A stretch of DNA of 33,503 nucleotides from Candidatus Nomurabacteria bacterium RIFCSPLOWO2_01_FULL_33_17. GTDB lineage: Bacteria; Patescibacteriota; Minisyncoccia; Phycocordibacterales; UBA9973. Below the pieces are notes generated by a model. It worked only from the letters and a program-made list of their open reading frames with translations, did no database searches and was not told the DNA's origin. A program made the position numbers and the translations under genes. Numbering within the stretch: the first letter of the stretch is position 1; the number at the start of each line of letters is the position of its first letter. Shown here in pieces: positions 1 to 8,581 of the stretch. The stretch is taken from positions 1 to 33,503 of the forward strand of contig MFUO01000031.1 of assembly GCA_001786995.1 (NCBI GenBank). The letters run 5' to 3'.

Positions 1-115
1 CACTAAGAGTCAAAAGAACCCCCATTTCATCAACGGTTCGAATAATTTCTACATCACTGGGACTGTCTACTAACGCCTTGATTATATAATCAAGAAAGGC
101 TTGATCGTTCTGCAT
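1..115 (-). CDS. khpA: KH-domain RNA-binding protein KhpA (N-terminal part, truncated by window edge)
   Basis: Reverse-strand translation MQNDQAFLDYIIKALVDSPSDVEIIRTVDEMGVLLTL matches the KhpA/YlqC N-terminus; next to rpsP as commonly seen. Confidence 0.8.
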   Translation of the reverse strand, partial: MQNDQAFLDYIIKALVDSPSDVEIIRTVDEMGVLLTLS

Positions 116-186
116 ATTTAATTATTTATTAACACTTATTTCTACTAAAACTCATTATTAAGAGTGTACACGAATTATATCATGTA

Positions 187-492
187 TTAACTTTTTTTGG
201 CATCTTTACGCTTACCAGTCTTTGATTTCTTTGGTAAAGCATTCTTTTTTGAACCTTGGATTATTTCCTGTTTAACTAAAAAGTTGTGAACAGTGTCGGA
301 AACACCAGCACCTTCTGCAATGCGTTTTACAACTTCTTCTTTATCTACAGTAAAAAGATTTTGTTTCAAATCATAATTTCCAAGAATTTTAATGAATTTA
401 CCACTTTTAGTGGAATTTTTAGAATCAGTCAAAACCACGCGAAAAGCGGGATTATTCTTGCGACCGAATCTTTGTAATCGAATTTTTAACAT
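187..492 (-). CDS. rpsP: 30S ribosomal protein S16
   Basis: MLKIRLQRFGRKNNPAFRVVLTDS...ILGNYD motif of bS16. Confidence 0.97.
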   Translation of the reverse strand: MLKIRLQRFGRKNNPAFRVVLTDSKNSTKSGKFIKILGNYDLKQNLFTVDKEEVVKRIAEGAGVSDTVHNFLVKQEIIQGSKKNALPKKSKTGKRKDAKKS

Positions 493-560
493 AGTGGCAT
501 AGTATCAATAATTTAATCCCTAGTCAAGCGTCGTTAAATAAGGTAGGATGGAATATATAT

Positions 561-2531
561 ATGAAGAAACATCCACCCCGGCTTACAGCCACCCCTCAAG
601 AGGGGAATAAAAACAAAATAAATAAAAACAAGCAACAAAAAAATAAAAGCCAAAAGCTAAAACCTAACAGCCAACAACTAAAAACCACAACCGGCAAAAT
701 CAGAATGAGTAAATCCGGTAATGGTTTTATTGACCTGCCAGACAATAGCTCGATAATCATACCCAAAGGCATGACAGCCGATGCAATTGACCGCGATACT
801 GTAAAAATAGAAATGCTTCCACCGCGGTTTGGTAAAAAAGGTCTAGCCGGAAAAGTAACAGAAATAATAAAACGCGGTACAACTGTTATTGCCGGTGTTA
901 TTGATTGTGAAGGTAAAACATTTTTCTTGAAACCAATTAAAAAGCAATTCCCTTTTTTAGTTTATTTAAAGCCAGGGCATTTAGGAATATCTACATGTGG
1001 TACGGCAGCATTGGCTAAAATAACTTCATGGTCAAGTGTTATACCTGGAAATATAGAAGGTGAAATTGTACATACATATGGAACCAGGGGTGAACACGAA
1101 ACCGATATGGCATTAATATTGTCGGAAAGTTTAGAAAATCCAACTTTCGAAAAAGCTTTGATAGACACTGTACACAAACTACCAACACTGAATGAAGATT
1201 TAGCAATCCGTGATGGACGACGAGATTTTCGAGATATTACAACATGTACAATTGACCCGGATACGGCTCAAGACTTTGATGATGCATTATCTCTCAAAGA
1301 ACTACCAAATAATGAATATGAAATAGGTATACACATTGCTGATGTCTCACACTATGTCACGGTTGGCGACGCAATTGATTTGGAGGCATATCGTCGCGGA
1401 ACTTCAATATATTTAGTTGATAGATGTATCCCAATGCTTCCGGAAAAATTATCAAATGATTTGTGTAGTCTCAAAGAAGCTGTCCCCCGTTTGACTATGA
1501 GTACTGTTGTAACTTTAAGACACGATGGTAGTATAAAAGACACTTGGATTGGACCTGGAATAATTAATTCCAACAAAAGATTTACCTATAATGAAGTTGA
1601 CGAAATTTTAAAAAATAAAAAAGGTTTACTATATAAAGAACTAAGAATATTAATGGATCTTGCAATTATTATGGAAAAATCTCGTGTTGCCAGGGGCGCA
1701 TTAGTATTTAACCGTGACGAAGTGCGTTTTGTATTAGATAAAAATGGTAAGCCAATAGACATAATTCGTGAGAAATCAAGCCCATCGCATATGCTAATAG
1801 AAAGCTTTATGCTACTGGCTAACACAATTACAGCTAACCATATTGCCGGACGCAACAATGGTGTAGGTAAAAAAGAAGGTATGTATCGTGTTCATGGTGA
1901 CCCAAATGAAATCGCAGTTATGGAATTAGTTTTATTTGCACGCGGTCTTGGAATCAAAACTCCTGCGCATTTTAAAAAATCAGCTGACATTTTAAAACAT
2001 ATCCAAAAAAGTGTAATCAATTTACCCATTGCCCCAATTATCGATGATATGATTATTCGTTGTCAGGCCAAAGCTCATTATAGTGAAATAAACAGTGGGC
2101 ACTTTGGGCTTGCTTTAAAATCCTATACTCATTTTACATCTCCCATTCGCCGATACCCCGACCTTGTCGCACATAGAATTGTCCGTAATATGCTATTGAA
2201 TAAAAATACTCCATATACTGCCAAAGAACTGCATGCAACAGCCGAACATGCCAGCGAACGCGAAGAAAGAGCGACCGAAGCCGAACGAACCAGTATTCGC
2301 TACAAACAAATTGAATTTTTAGAAAATGCTATCAACACAAATCGCACAGGTATGCTTGTGGGTATGACCGATATGGTTATTAAAATCATTGATACGGAAA
2401 CTGGTGGTATGGTAATTTGCTCTCCCAACAAAATCCGTGTATCTCTTGGCGACTCCATCACATACACTCTCCTTGTCGCCGACCGCTTGCAGGATATTTT
2501 AAGTGGGGAGATTAAAGAGAAGAATATTTAA
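561..2531 (+). CDS. rnr: Ribonuclease R (RNB family), with a repeat-derived N-terminal extension
   Basis: RNB motifs TIDPDTAQDFDDALSL, GIHIADVSHYV, HFTSPIRRYPDLVAHR; the core appears to begin near KIRMSKSGNGFIDL (~nt 700). Confidence 0.95.
   Translation: MKKHPPRLTATPQEGNKNKINKNKQQKNKSQKLKPNSQQLKTTTGKIRMSKSGNGFIDLPDNSSIIIPKGMTADAIDRDTVKIEMLPPRFGKKGLAGKVTEIIKRGTTVIAGVIDCEGKTFFLKPIKKQFPFLVYLKPGHLGISTCGTAALAKITSWSSVIPGNIEGEIVHTYGTRGEHETDMALILSESLENPTFEKALIDTVHKLPTLNEDLAIRDGRRDFRDITTCTIDPDTAQDFDDALSLKELPNNEYEIGIHIADVSHYVTVGDAIDLEAYRRGTSIYLVDRCIPMLPEKLSNDLCSLKEAVPRLTMSTVVTLRHDGSIKDTWIGPGIINSNKRFTYNEVDEILKNKKGLLYKELRILMDLAIIMEKSRVARGALVFNRDEVRFVLDKNGKPIDIIREKSSPSHMLIESFMLLANTITANHIAGRNNGVGKKEGMYRVHGDPNEIAVMELVLFARGLGIKTPAHFKKSADILKHIQKSVINLPIAPIIDDMIIRCQAKAHYSEINSGHFGLALKSYTHFTSPIRRYPDLVAHRIVRNMLLNKNTPYTAKELHATAEHASEREERATEAERTSIRYKQIEFLENAINTNRTGMLVGMTDMVIKIIDTETGGMVICSPNKIRVSLGDSITYTLLVADRLQDILSGEIKEKNI
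574..608 (+). repeat. REP-like palindromic element inside the rnr 5' coding region
   Basis: CACCCCGGCTTACAGCCACCCCTCAAGAGGGGAAT; its last 22 nt are identical to the reverse complement of part of 32567-32603. Confidence 0.8.
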
Positions 2532-2541
2532 AAAATAAAAA

Positions 2542-2868
2542 TTATATTTGAACACCAGTATTTTTTATTTCTTCAATCAAAGAACTGCCCCCTAAAAAGT
2601 CTTTTGATGAAAAACCAATTGGCTCAAGCCCTGAAATGACTTCAGCTTTATTCCTATTTTTTAATAAAAACTGAATTGCTTTAATTCTATCATTAAAAAA
2701 AGGAGAAACAATACAAACATCTATATCACTTTTTTCATTATTTTTCCCTGTTGCAGTTGAACCAAAAATAAATACCTTGTCAATAAAAATAGCCTCTTCT
2801 TTTGAAAGTCTTTGTGTATAACCTAAAACCATATTAATTATTTTTTTTGAGATTCTTTTTTTAGCCAT
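2542..2868 (-). CDS. MNT-type minimal nucleotidyltransferase
   Basis: Pol-beta NTase signature FGSTATGKNNEKSDIDVCIV; overlaps the upstream HEPN gene. Confidence 0.85.
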   Translation of the reverse strand: MAKKRISKKIINMVLGYTQRLSKEEAIFIDKVFIFGSTATGKNNEKSDIDVCIVSPFFNDRIKAIQFLLKNRNKAEVISGLEPIGFSSKDFLGGSSLIEEIKNTGVQI

Positions 2869-3236
2869 AAAATTAATTCTTTTGTAAGATTTAGATATTT
2901 TTCAACAATATCTTTCTTATTAAACTTTTTATAAAATTCAAACTTTTCATCACCATATCTTCCAGCAATATTAAAAGAAGAAATTTCATTTAATATATTA
3001 AAATATTTTTTACTGATTTCAAATCCAGTCAAGATAGCAAGTTTTTCCAAATCATGACTGAATGGAGGATTTTCTTTTGTATGTTTTACAATTAAACCTT
3101 TTAGTAATTTTTCGAGACTCAGATGACAAAAGAAAAGAGCTTGGGGAAAATGTTTTAATTTGAAAAGCCCATTTGCAACTTCAAAGTCTTTTTTACTACT
3201 TTCCATCCAAAAATCAATAACTTTACTTTTTGTCAT
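2838..3236 (-). CDS. HEPN domain protein
   Basis: FWMESSKKDFEVANGLFKLKHFPQALFFCHLSLEKLLKGLIV...AGRYGD; likely start is the internal MTKSK rather than the ORF start at 3266. Confidence 0.8.
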   Translation of the reverse strand: MTKSKVIDFWMESSKKDFEVANGLFKLKHFPQALFFCHLSLEKLLKGLIVKHTKENPPFSHDLEKLAILTGFEISKKYFNILNEISSFNIAGRYGDEKFEFYKKFNKKDIVEKYLNLTKELILWLKKESQKK

Positions 3237-3270
3237 ATTTAATATAATAACACAAAATAAATACAAGTAC

Positions 3271-3333
3271 TACACCCTGCTTGTCGCTGACCGTTTGCAG
3301 GATATTTTAACTTGGGAAATTAAAGAGAAGAAT
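3271..3333 (+). pseudogene. Duplicated, diverged 3' end of rnr
   Basis: 63 nt aligned without gaps to 2463-2525 with 7 mismatches, 5 of them synonymous in the rnr frame; encodes YTLLVADRLQDILTWEIKEKN*. Confidence 0.88.
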
Positions 3334-3337
3334 TAAA

Positions 3338-3365
3338 AAAGGCCTCCTTTGTGGGGTAGGCCTTT
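3338..3365 (+). terminator. Probable intrinsic terminator after the rnr 3'-end copy
   Basis: AAAGGCCT...AGGCCTTT perfect stem with 12-nt loop. Confidence 0.6.
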
Positions 3366-3427
3366 GACTTATTCAGTATATTTTTTTCTCCCTGAATGGA
3401 GTCTAGTTTAAAAACTAGCAAAATTCT

Positions 3428-4297
3428 TTAGTGACCGCCACCGTGATTAGGAGGAGTAGTGTAAAGTCTATTCAATCGTTGATTTTCCTCATAAAGGAAA
3501 TCATTCCTTTCGGATTGAAAATCGTCAGCCCGACGAATTCTTCTACGATTGTGTCTCAACACATTATCTTCCACATCCCAGCTATCTTCAAGTTGGGCAA
3601 TGAAATCTCTGGCTGGCCGTGGGCGTAAAAAATAAATTAATAACGCAATGAGTGCTAGAGACCCAAGAATTATCAATAATATTGCCCACCATGGAAGTCC
3701 TGCTGAGCCGTTGGTCGCTCCTGCATTCACCGCGGCACTACCGCTAATTAAAACTTGGATTGTGTCCATATGTATCTTATTGTTTAAATTTTGATTATTA
3801 TTAAGTGAGCTTGACCCGTCACCTTTCGGGGTTCCACCTGTATTCCCCCAAGTGGTGGAGATAAAGTTTCCTGAATTGAACTTTTTTAAGAGCTCAACCA
3901 GTTTAGTTTCATTCCTAGAGTCTGCAACTAAGTTGCAACACTCTTCTTTAAACAAGGGATATTCCCATCCCATTGCGGGCCCCGAAGGTGTCCTGTCATA
4001 GAATGGATAAAGCATCCGTTTGTTCGCCGCAGTATTTTCATGCGGTTCAGTAAGAATGAAAGTTTTATTCCCGGTGTCGGACATTGCATGTCCATTGATT
4101 TTACACCATTCAACTATCAGGTTTACAATTTGTTCGCCTGTGTTACCAGCATCATTTACAACAGTGTTGTCATAATTACCGGTAGCTAATAGTGAATACG
4201 GAACATTACTAACCTTATGGGCACTTTGTGCACTCGCGTAGAGCGCTGAGAAAGTAATAGCAAGTGCTGCTAATACTCCTATCATGTTTTTTTTCAA
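3428..4297 (-). CDS. Secreted/membrane-anchored hypothetical protein (signal peptide, C-terminal TM, Arg-rich cytosolic tail)
   Basis: MKKNMIGVLAALAITFSALYASA signal peptide; WWAILLIILGSLALIALLIYFLRPRPA TM. Confidence 0.7.
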   Translation of the reverse strand: MKKNMIGVLAALAITFSALYASAQSAHKVSNVPYSLLATGNYDNTVVNDAGNTGEQIVNLIVEWCKINGHAMSDTGNKTFILTEPHENTAANKRMLYPFYDRTPSGPAMGWEYPLFKEECCNLVADSRNETKLVELLKKFNSGNFISTTWGNTGGTPKGDGSSSLNNNQNLNNKIHMDTIQVLISGSAAVNAGATNGSAGLPWWAILLIILGSLALIALLIYFLRPRPARDFIAQLEDSWDVEDNVLRHNRRRIRRADDFQSERNDFLYEENQRLNRLYTTPPNHGGGH

Positions 4298-4349
4298 TTT
4301 TTAATTTTCTTGTCTTAGGTATATAATAGCATATTGGAAGATAAAAGTC

Positions 4350-4383
4350 AATACCCCTCTTGACGACAGTCAAAAGGGGTATT
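4350..4383 (-). terminator. Intrinsic terminator-like hairpin between two minus-strand genes
   Basis: AATACCCC...GGGGTATT stem with inner TTGAC/GTCAA. Confidence 0.65.
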
Positions 4384-4425
4384 TTAATGCTATTTTATAA
4401 GGCTTTTTAGAAATTACCCTAAAAA

Positions 4426-4791
4426 TTACATTTCTTGTATTTTAGACTGTAAAGATTCTATATTTGCTTGGTCAACAATGCCATCAACTTCCTTAACCAT
4501 CTCTTCAAGACTGTTCAATTCGGCTTCTACAAACTGCATATCCCCTGCTAAATCATTCTCAACGGCAGATAATTCAGTTTCCATTTGCACATTTGAAGCA
4601 GCAATATCAGCTTTATCAGCATCGGACATGCTAGTATTATCACTATCAATATCTTCTTGGATAATATCTTTTATTTCTTCTTTTATATCAAAAGTTAATT
4701 CGCCGGAAGACAATAAAGCTAATATTTTATTTTTTCTATCTGCACTCAATGGACTATTTGTAATTTTATCTATAAATTCTTGTTTATTCAT
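4426..4791 (-). CDS. Hypothetical acidic helical protein
   Basis: Complete ORF, co-directional with the next gene; no recognised family. Confidence 0.65.
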   Translation of the reverse strand: MNKQEFIDKITNSPLSADRKNKILALLSSGELTFDIKEEIKDIIQEDIDSDNTSMSDADKADIAASNVQMETELSAVENDLAGDMQFVEAELNSLEEMVKEVDGIVDQANIESLQSKIQEM

Positions 4792-4806
4792 ATATATTTT
4801 ATTTAA

Positions 4807-5679
4807 TTAAGCAACCATTGATAAGTTTTCCATAAGAGAAATTTTAGCAGCCAAAGCTTCTTTTCTTTGCTTCATTTGTTCAGCCATATTTTTTGCATCC
4901 ATTTCAGCTTGTTCTGCATTTTGTAAATCAGCTACAGTTTGTGCAAGTTCAGCATCATAATCGGCTTTTGCTTTTTCTAATCTTTTTCGATTTTGCTCAT
5001 CACGATATTTTTGCTTTATTTCGGCAACTTTCATTTTTGCGGACATATAAGCATTTTCTCCATAAGCTTTAACTTTGTCATATCTATCAGCAACACCATC
5101 TTTGACTTTTACTAATTTTTCTACAGTTTTATCTTTTGCATAAGAAGCAACAGCTAATACAAGCTCTTTCTTTTCAGTAGCAAATTCATTCAATTGGTCA
5201 GTCTTTTTATCAGCCCAAGCTCCTACAGCATCACGGCCTTCATTCATTTTATTACCAAATGCAGTTACTTTATCTTTTGACCATTCATAACCGGCTTCTA
5301 CTCCTTGTTCCATTTTATCAAATTTATCATCTACCCATTCTGTGGCGGCAACAGCTTTTTCACCAATAGCTACGCCTAACTCATGAGCTTTTTCATCTGT
5401 ATATTTATCGGCCTGTTTAGCGAGTTCTGGAGCGGAAAGTGTTGCAGCTACTGCTTCACCTCCAAAATGTTTTGTTTTATTCCAAAATCGAGATATTGAA
5501 CTACCAGCTTTAGTAAACCAAGAGGAAACTTTCTCCTTTACACTGTTTAATTTTGTACTAATAGCGGCCATTCTTTCGCGACCCGTGGCAAAAGGATCCT
5601 CTTGCCCACCAACACCTGCTGGAATTTCTGTTCCATCTATTTTTTTCTCACCTGTATCTTCTGTTTTACCTTCATGCAT
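4807..5679 (-). CDS. Hypothetical coiled-coil / apolipoprotein-LEA-like protein
   Basis: Repetitive Lys/Ala/Glu helical heptads (WVDDKFDKMEQGVEAGYEWSKDKVTAFGNKMNEG...). Confidence 0.65.
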   Translation of the reverse strand: MHEGKTEDTGEKKIDGTEIPAGVGGQEDPFATGRERMAAISTKLNSVKEKVSSWFTKAGSSISRFWNKTKHFGGEAVAATLSAPELAKQADKYTDEKAHELGVAIGEKAVAATEWVDDKFDKMEQGVEAGYEWSKDKVTAFGNKMNEGRDAVGAWADKKTDQLNEFATEKKELVLAVASYAKDKTVEKLVKVKDGVADRYDKVKAYGENAYMSAKMKVAEIKQKYRDEQNRKRLEKAKADYDAELAQTVADLQNAEQAEMDAKNMAEQMKQRKEALAAKISLMENLSMVA

Positions 5680-5765
5680 AAATTAAAATATATACTAAAT
5701 TACGAGTAATAGTCCTATTATACTAATTGTCTATATCTTATGTCAATGATTGGCGCTTAAATTCG

Positions 5766-5800
5766 CCCCCTGCCAAGGGGGAGATGTCTGAAAGACAGAT
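5766..5800. repeat. Intergenic palindromic element
   Basis: CCCCCTGCCAAGGGGG followed by GATGTCTGAAAGACAGATGG. Confidence 0.55.
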
Positions 5801-5863
5801 GGAGTGTTTAAAATTGGAAATAACACAATAAAAAAAGGCCTCTCCTTGCTCTGTTTTGCTCTA

Positions 5864-8164
5864 TTATTTCGCTATTTTGGTGGCGTCTGCGAATTCGATA
5901 GACAGGAGCTTGGAGACAGAGTCGGAGTTCATAGTTACGCCGTAGATAGTGCCAGCGCGCGACATTGTCTCGCGATTGTGAGTTACAACGATCAGTTGGG
6001 TGTGGGACGAGAGCTTTTCAAGCATGTCGCCGTAGCGGCGCGAGTTTGCTTCATCGAGCGCCGCGTCGGTTTCGTCAAGAACCAAGAATGGTGGCGGGTT
6101 GACTTGTGAAATTGCAAACAACAATGCAATTGACACAAGAGATCTCTCGCCTCCGGAAAGCATTGTTAATTCTTTAACTTTTTTATTGGGCAAATCAACA
6201 TGAATATTTACTCCCCTTTCAAACTTGGGTAACAATGATTCTTCTTCATCATCATCTAAAGATTCATCATCCAACGAATCTATTTCTAATTTTATATCTT
6301 TTTTAAGTTCAGAAACTAATGACAAAAATGCATTTCCCCCACCAAACATGAGTTTGAAGAATTCAGCAAAAAATACATTTATCTTATCAATACCTTTACT
6401 AAATTCAAGTCGTACAGTTTCTCGCAAATCACTAATTAATTTCAGTAATGATTCTATACTATTATTTAAATCTGCTAACTCTTTGCTCAAATATTCATCC
6501 CTTTCTTTTGTTGTTTCAAATTCAGCAATTATGTCTCCCCCAGATCCACCTCCTATGTCTTCTAATTTCAAGCGTAGCCTCTCAAGAGCCCTTCTTTCTA
6601 TCACTAAGGCCTCTTTACCCAATGGCGCATCAGTTTCTGCATGGTCAAGCGAATTAATCAAAAATGGTTCAAACAATTTCTTTTCTTCGTCCATTAGCAT
6701 CTTGTCTTGCAAAATTCGTTCTAAATCCGATTCTACTTTTGACTTCTCCCCCAACAGTCTTGTTTTCTCAACACGAGCTTTATATTTTTCGGCTTCGCTT
6801 GATCTTATTTGTATTTCTTTATCTTGCAATGTTTTTAATTGTAATTTTTCGTCTACATCCAACAACCTAACCGATTCTATATTTTTTTCTATTTCTTTTT
6901 TTAAACTATCTTCCAATTGTAATGCTTGATTTAATTCTTCATTATTATCACTTAAACTATTTATAGGTTTTTCTATTTTATCTTGTGTATTACCAGAAAC
7001 GCCTTTGTAGTTATCTAAAAAGCTTTTTACTTTTTTACCTAATTCTCGCAAACTTGTAGAAATAAGATGAAAATCTGTTGTTGGATTATTTATAACATTT
7101 TCAAGTTCATTGTTTATCTCTTCACAAAATCTTATAAATTTTTCCCTTGATATAACAACATCCTGATCAACAGAATTGTTTGAAACATGGGGTTTACGAA
7201 AAGCTTCGATCAAACCTTCGGTACGCCCCAATTGCCTTTCTAGTGATTCTCGAGTGCGCAACAATACAGACTTTTCAGCATTAATTCTTTCAATGCTTTC
7301 TTTGATACTAGATATTTCATTATTCTCTAACGCGGGTTCAGGAGATTCATCAGTATTTTTATATAAAGTAAGCTCAGTCTCAATATTGAATAATTCTTTA
7401 TTTAATAAATCATGACGAGTAGAAACTATCGACCTTGTACTTTTTTCATAATGAAAATACCGGCGCGACAATTCTCTGCGAGCCTCTTCGGCTTCATTTA
7501 ATTTTTCTACTTGTTTTCGCAAGAAATTCAAATGTGGAGCCAATTCTCTCCTCGCGGACATTATCTCGGATATATTTATTTTAGATTTTTCTAATTTGCG
7601 CATTGAATCTCGAATACGGATTTCATAAATTCGTAAACCCAGTGCATCATCTATCATTGCGCGTCTTTCTTTTGCACTGGCAGTCAATAGTCTGTCGGCT
7701 TGACCCTGAGAAATTATATGATGCCCGGATGACCCAATATGAACAGATGCTAATAAATCCGTAACATCTTTTAATCTTACTTCGCTACCTTGAATACTAT
7801 ATACACTATGCCCATCAGCATAAAATTCACGAGCAATGCTAACAGTATCAAAATCAAGTGAAATATTTTTACCAATATCGTTCGATAATGAAAGCTTTCT
7901 TTTTTTATTATCAAAAAATATTTCAACTTTAAGTTTGTTAACAGCATTACTTAATTTTGAACCTTTGAATAATAAATCACTAGTGCCTTTACCACGCAAA
8001 GACTTCATGGATTGTTCACCAAGTACAAATCGCATTGCTTCAACAACATTTGATTTACCAGACCCATTCGGCCCAACAATTGCAGTAATTGGTGCATCTA
8101 CAGATATAGAAGACTTTTTACCAAAAGACTTGAAACCATTTATCTCCAAAGTTCGTAAAGTCAT
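5864..8164 (-). CDS. smc: Short SMC-family chromosome segregation ATPase
   Basis: Walker A GPNGSGKSNVVEAMRFVLGE; signature LSGGERSLVSIALLFAI; Walker B PFLVLDETDAALDEANSRRY; 766 aa. Confidence 0.93.
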   Translation of the reverse strand: MTLRTLEINGFKSFGKKSSISVDAPITAIVGPNGSGKSNVVEAMRFVLGEQSMKSLRGKGTSDLLFKGSKLSNAVNKLKVEIFFDNKKRKLSLSNDIGKNISLDFDTVSIAREFYADGHSVYSIQGSEVRLKDVTDLLASVHIGSSGHHIISQGQADRLLTASAKERRAMIDDALGLRIYEIRIRDSMRKLEKSKINISEIMSARRELAPHLNFLRKQVEKLNEAEEARRELSRRYFHYEKSTRSIVSTRHDLLNKELFNIETELTLYKNTDESPEPALENNEISSIKESIERINAEKSVLLRTRESLERQLGRTEGLIEAFRKPHVSNNSVDQDVVISREKFIRFCEEINNELENVINNPTTDFHLISTSLRELGKKVKSFLDNYKGVSGNTQDKIEKPINSLSDNNEELNQALQLEDSLKKEIEKNIESVRLLDVDEKLQLKTLQDKEIQIRSSEAEKYKARVEKTRLLGEKSKVESDLERILQDKMLMDEEKKLFEPFLINSLDHAETDAPLGKEALVIERRALERLRLKLEDIGGGSGGDIIAEFETTKERDEYLSKELADLNNSIESLLKLISDLRETVRLEFSKGIDKINVFFAEFFKLMFGGGNAFLSLVSELKKDIKLEIDSLDDESLDDDEEESLLPKFERGVNIHVDLPNKKVKELTMLSGGERSLVSIALLFAISQVNPPPFLVLDETDAALDEANSRRYGDMLEKLSSHTQLIVVTHNRETMSRAGTIYGVTMNSDSVSKLLSIEFADATKIAK

Positions 8165-8188
8165 AAAGTTGAAAGTTATAAAGTTTTA
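8165..8188. repeat. Left inverted repeat flanking the four-helix-bundle gene
   Basis: AAAGTTGAAAGTTATAAAGTTTTA; near-complementary to 8546-8570. Confidence 0.7.
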
Positions 8189-8520
8189 ATAAAACCCGAA
8201 AGCATTTTAGATATCTCTATCGACCTTTCACTAAGAATTTCTTTTTCTTTTAAAGAAATATAATTTAGATCAACAGCCAAAGAAAGCATAGATCTAACCT
8301 CTCCACATGAACCTTTGGCAATAAAAAGAAAATTCCTTAATTCTTTATTTGTTTGTCTTTCAAAACCCTCAGCAATGTTATTCATTATTGAAACTGAAGC
8401 TCTTTGAATTTGGTCTCTAAAAGAATAATCTTTTATATTAGAAAAATGTTTATAGACTAAAACAACAAATTCCTTTGCTTTACTCCAAACCATAATGTCT
8501 TCAAAAGATTTTATTATCAT
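8176..8520 (-). CDS. Four-helix bundle protein (23S rRNA intervening-sequence / S23 protein family)
   Basis: FEDIMVWSKAKEFVVLVYKHF...FRDQIQRASVSIMNNIAEGFERQTNKELRNFLFIAKGSCGEVRSML. Confidence 0.92.
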   Translation of the reverse strand: MIIKSFEDIMVWSKAKEFVVLVYKHFSNIKDYSFRDQIQRASVSIMNNIAEGFERQTNKELRNFLFIAKGSCGEVRSMLSLAVDLNYISLKEKEILSERSIEISKMLSGFIKTL

Positions 8521-8545
8521 AGTGTGATTTTCTTTATAATTGCTT

Positions 8546-8570
8546 TATAACTTTATAAACTTTCTACTTT
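8546..8570. repeat. Right inverted repeat flanking the four-helix-bundle gene
   Basis: TATAACTTTATAAACTTTCTACTTT versus reverse complement of the left arm TAAAACTTTATAACTTTCAACTTT. Confidence 0.7.
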
Positions 8571-8581
8571 ATAACTTCTTC

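Noticed and set aside
5804-6109. Plus-strand ORF of 101 aa
   Set aside because: Antisense to the conserved SMC C-terminal ATPase head.
6225-6929. Ser-rich 234-aa plus-strand ORF
   Set aside because: Antisense to smc; composition is a mirror of coiled-coil codons.
8176-8520. Diversity-generating retroelement (Avd-like four-helix bundle)
   Set aside because: No reverse transcriptase or template/variable repeat pair seen nearby; better fit to the IVS-protein family.
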